Of a stretch of DNA of 5,947 nt, positions 4,908 through 5,947 are shown piece by piece. This DNA comes from Nitrospirota bacterium. GTDB taxonomy: Bacteria; Nitrospinota_A; UBA7883. The notes under the pieces were generated by a model. That model did not search any database and had not been told where the DNA came from. It was given only the letters and a program-made list of their open reading frames with translations. The stretch spans positions 1-5,947 of the forward strand of contig DRJW01000075.1 in assembly GCA_011052055.1 (NCBI GenBank), in the 5' to 3' direction. Within the stretch, counting starts at the first letter, position 1. Each line of letters starts with the position of its first letter. The position numbers were made by a program, and so were the translations under genes.

Positions 4908-5947
4908 AAACATTTTCAACCGCCATGGACACAGCCCTTCTGGCCAGCGTCAATAACCCGGTCTGGCTCCTTAAACTGGATCTTAAATCCGGCGGCGCAG
5001 GAGCCACGCTATACCTTTCCGATCAGAAAATCAGTTTGTGGGGGCAGAGCTGGTCGCCGGTTGTTATGGAGTGGGGCGGTGTGGACCGGTTTTTCGATCC
5101 TGCGGAATCAGAAATCAAGGTTTCGGACATGACGGTGAAGCTCGATAACAGGACCAACGCGCTGGGCGTCGGCATGAGCAACATAAGCTGGTATTTTCGA
5201 AAGTACGACCTTGCCGATTCTGTCGCAACGCTTTACCTGTGGCTTAATGGCGCAGGCCTGACCGAACCTTCCGGGGTGAGCCTGAATGATTTGATGAAGG
5301 TTTTAGAGGGAACGCCGGAGCTTTCCTCAGACATTACGCCGTCAGCCTGTTCTGTCGACATTGTAAACCGCGAAGCGGAGTACGATAACGAAAGATGCTC
5401 CTGGGGCGATCTACTGCTGGGACAATACACATTAAACCAGTGGGGGTCGGCGCCCACCGGGATCATCGGAAAATGGAAACCTGCTGTCTTCGGGAACGAC
5501 GCGCTTACCGAGGGGGTCGCGCTGATCGGGCCTATACGTATAGGAAAAGTGGAGGGGCCGGACGCGCTGTTCGACGCTTCTTATGGCGCAGACAACGTGG
5601 TCATCTCATATCCTGCCGGTGGAGAGTATAACGTGTCCACGCCAGTGGCCGCGCCATGCGACATATACGTTGGCGACTGGCGGCTGGCGGTCAAAAAACA
5701 ACCGGCGCAAAATGTTAACGGGAGCTGGGTATATACGATAAGCGCCCCGGCGCTTTATGTTCCTTTTTATATACCTGCGCCTCTAAAAGGAGCCACGCCT
5801 ATTTTCGTGCCCAGCGCCGCGATGATCTGGCCCCGCTCCGACGAATCCAAAAAAGGCCCCTACGCGCAGTCCGAGCCGCCCAGGGGAGCGCCATACCAGT
5901 TTTATCACGGCGTCTCGGACACCGGGAACTGGTATGGCGCTCCCCTG
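4904..5947 (+). CDS. Tail hub / minor tail protein, N-terminal 348 residues
   Basis: The frame is open from ATG 4904 to the end of the window without a stop, giving at least 348 residues. The start overlaps the previous stop (ATGA) and has no good Shine-Dalgarno of its own. The N-terminal part (VWLLKLDLKSGG, TLYLSDQKISLWGQSWSP, RFFDPAESEIKVSDMTVKLDN) looks like the first domain of siphophage central tail or hub proteins, which describe a beta-rich ring fold. Around residues 145-205 there is CSVDIVNREAEYDNERCSW followed by GIIGKWKPAVFGNDALTEG; a G+.P.VFG.. segment after such a block is frequent in those proteins. No transmembrane segment is seen. The last coding stretch lies in a perfect inverted repeat that ends at the window edge, so the final residues may be unreliable. 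The role is inferred from context and partial resemblance. Confidence 0.65.
   Translation, partial: MKTFSTAMDTALLASVNNPVWLLKLDLKSGGAGATLYLSDQKISLWGQSWSPVVMEWGGVDRFFDPAESEIKVSDMTVKLDNRTNALGVGMSNISWYFRKYDLADSVATLYLWLNGAGLTEPSGVSLNDLMKVLEGTPELSSDITPSACSVDIVNREAEYDNERCSWGDLLLGQYTLNQWGSAPTGIIGKWKPAVFGNDALTEGVALIGPIRIGKVEGPDALFDASYGADNVVISYPAGGEYNVSTPVAAPCDIYVGDWRLAVKKQPAQNVNGSWVYTISAPALYVPFYIPAPLKGATPIFVPSAAMIWPRSDESKKGPYAQSEPPRGAPYQFYHGVSDTGNWYGAPL
5881..5947. repeat. Perfect 21-bp inverted repeat at the window edge
   Basis: Bases 5881-5901 (beginning CAGGGGAGCGCC) are the exact reverse complement of 5927-5947 (ending GGCGCTCCCCTG). They are separated by 25 bases (5902-5926), and pairing breaks at the next position inward (T5902 opposite G5926). 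The repeat lies inside the open tail-hub gene and keeps the frame open. A perfect 21-bp arm ending exactly on the last base is what an assembly fold-back at a contig end produces. A real hairpin or inversion site is possible but less likely. Confidence 0.8.

Overview
This window is part of a late structural operon of a tailed phage or prophage. All genes lie on the + strand and are packed tightly. The recognisable head and neck genes are of the Mu type: the C-terminus of a gpT-like major capsid protein, a gp36-like (DUF1320) protein, a virion-morphogenesis (Mu gpG / P2 gpS-like) protein and a gp37-like (DUF1834) protein. A large single tail tube protein follows directly with no sheath gene, so the tail is most likely long and non-contractile, as in Mu-like siphophages of the B3/D3112 kind. 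No transposase, integrase, lysis or host gene is visible, so a transposing lifestyle is inferred only from the head genes.

Layout: capsid C-terminus (2-274); a gene-free stretch of palindromic repeats (275-500); adaptor, completion and terminator neck genes (501-1805); a second repeat-bearing gap (1806-1972); tail tube (1973-3028); a short gap with a partial copy of the first repeat (3029-3107); a probable tail assembly chaperone (3108-3566) whose end carries nine A residues and can feed by -1 frameshift into a second reading frame (to 3880); a very short tape-measure-like protein (3877-4506); a small tail-tip protein (4506-4907); and a large tail-hub-like protein running off the window (4904-5947). 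From the chaperone onward the reading frames overlap or abut (TAATG and ATGA junctions), which points to translational coupling.

The host cannot be fixed. Base composition is roughly balanced to slightly GC-rich, and Shine-Dalgarno sites are of the GGAG type. The C-rich/G-rich palindromic repeats (CCCCTCC...GGAGGGG) and the GAGATTGCC...GCAATGACA repeats resemble, from memory, dispersed intergenic repeats of deltaproteobacterial and Nitrospirota-type chromosomes. Their presence inside a phage late operon suggests long residence in a chromosome.

The most notable points are the tape measure reduced to about 209 residues that still keeps the family's C-terminal signature, the chaperone frameshift site with a strong Shine-Dalgarno directly upstream, the repeat insertions next to the two most abundantly expressed virion genes, and a perfect 21-bp inverted repeat ending exactly at the window edge, which may be an assembly fold-back.
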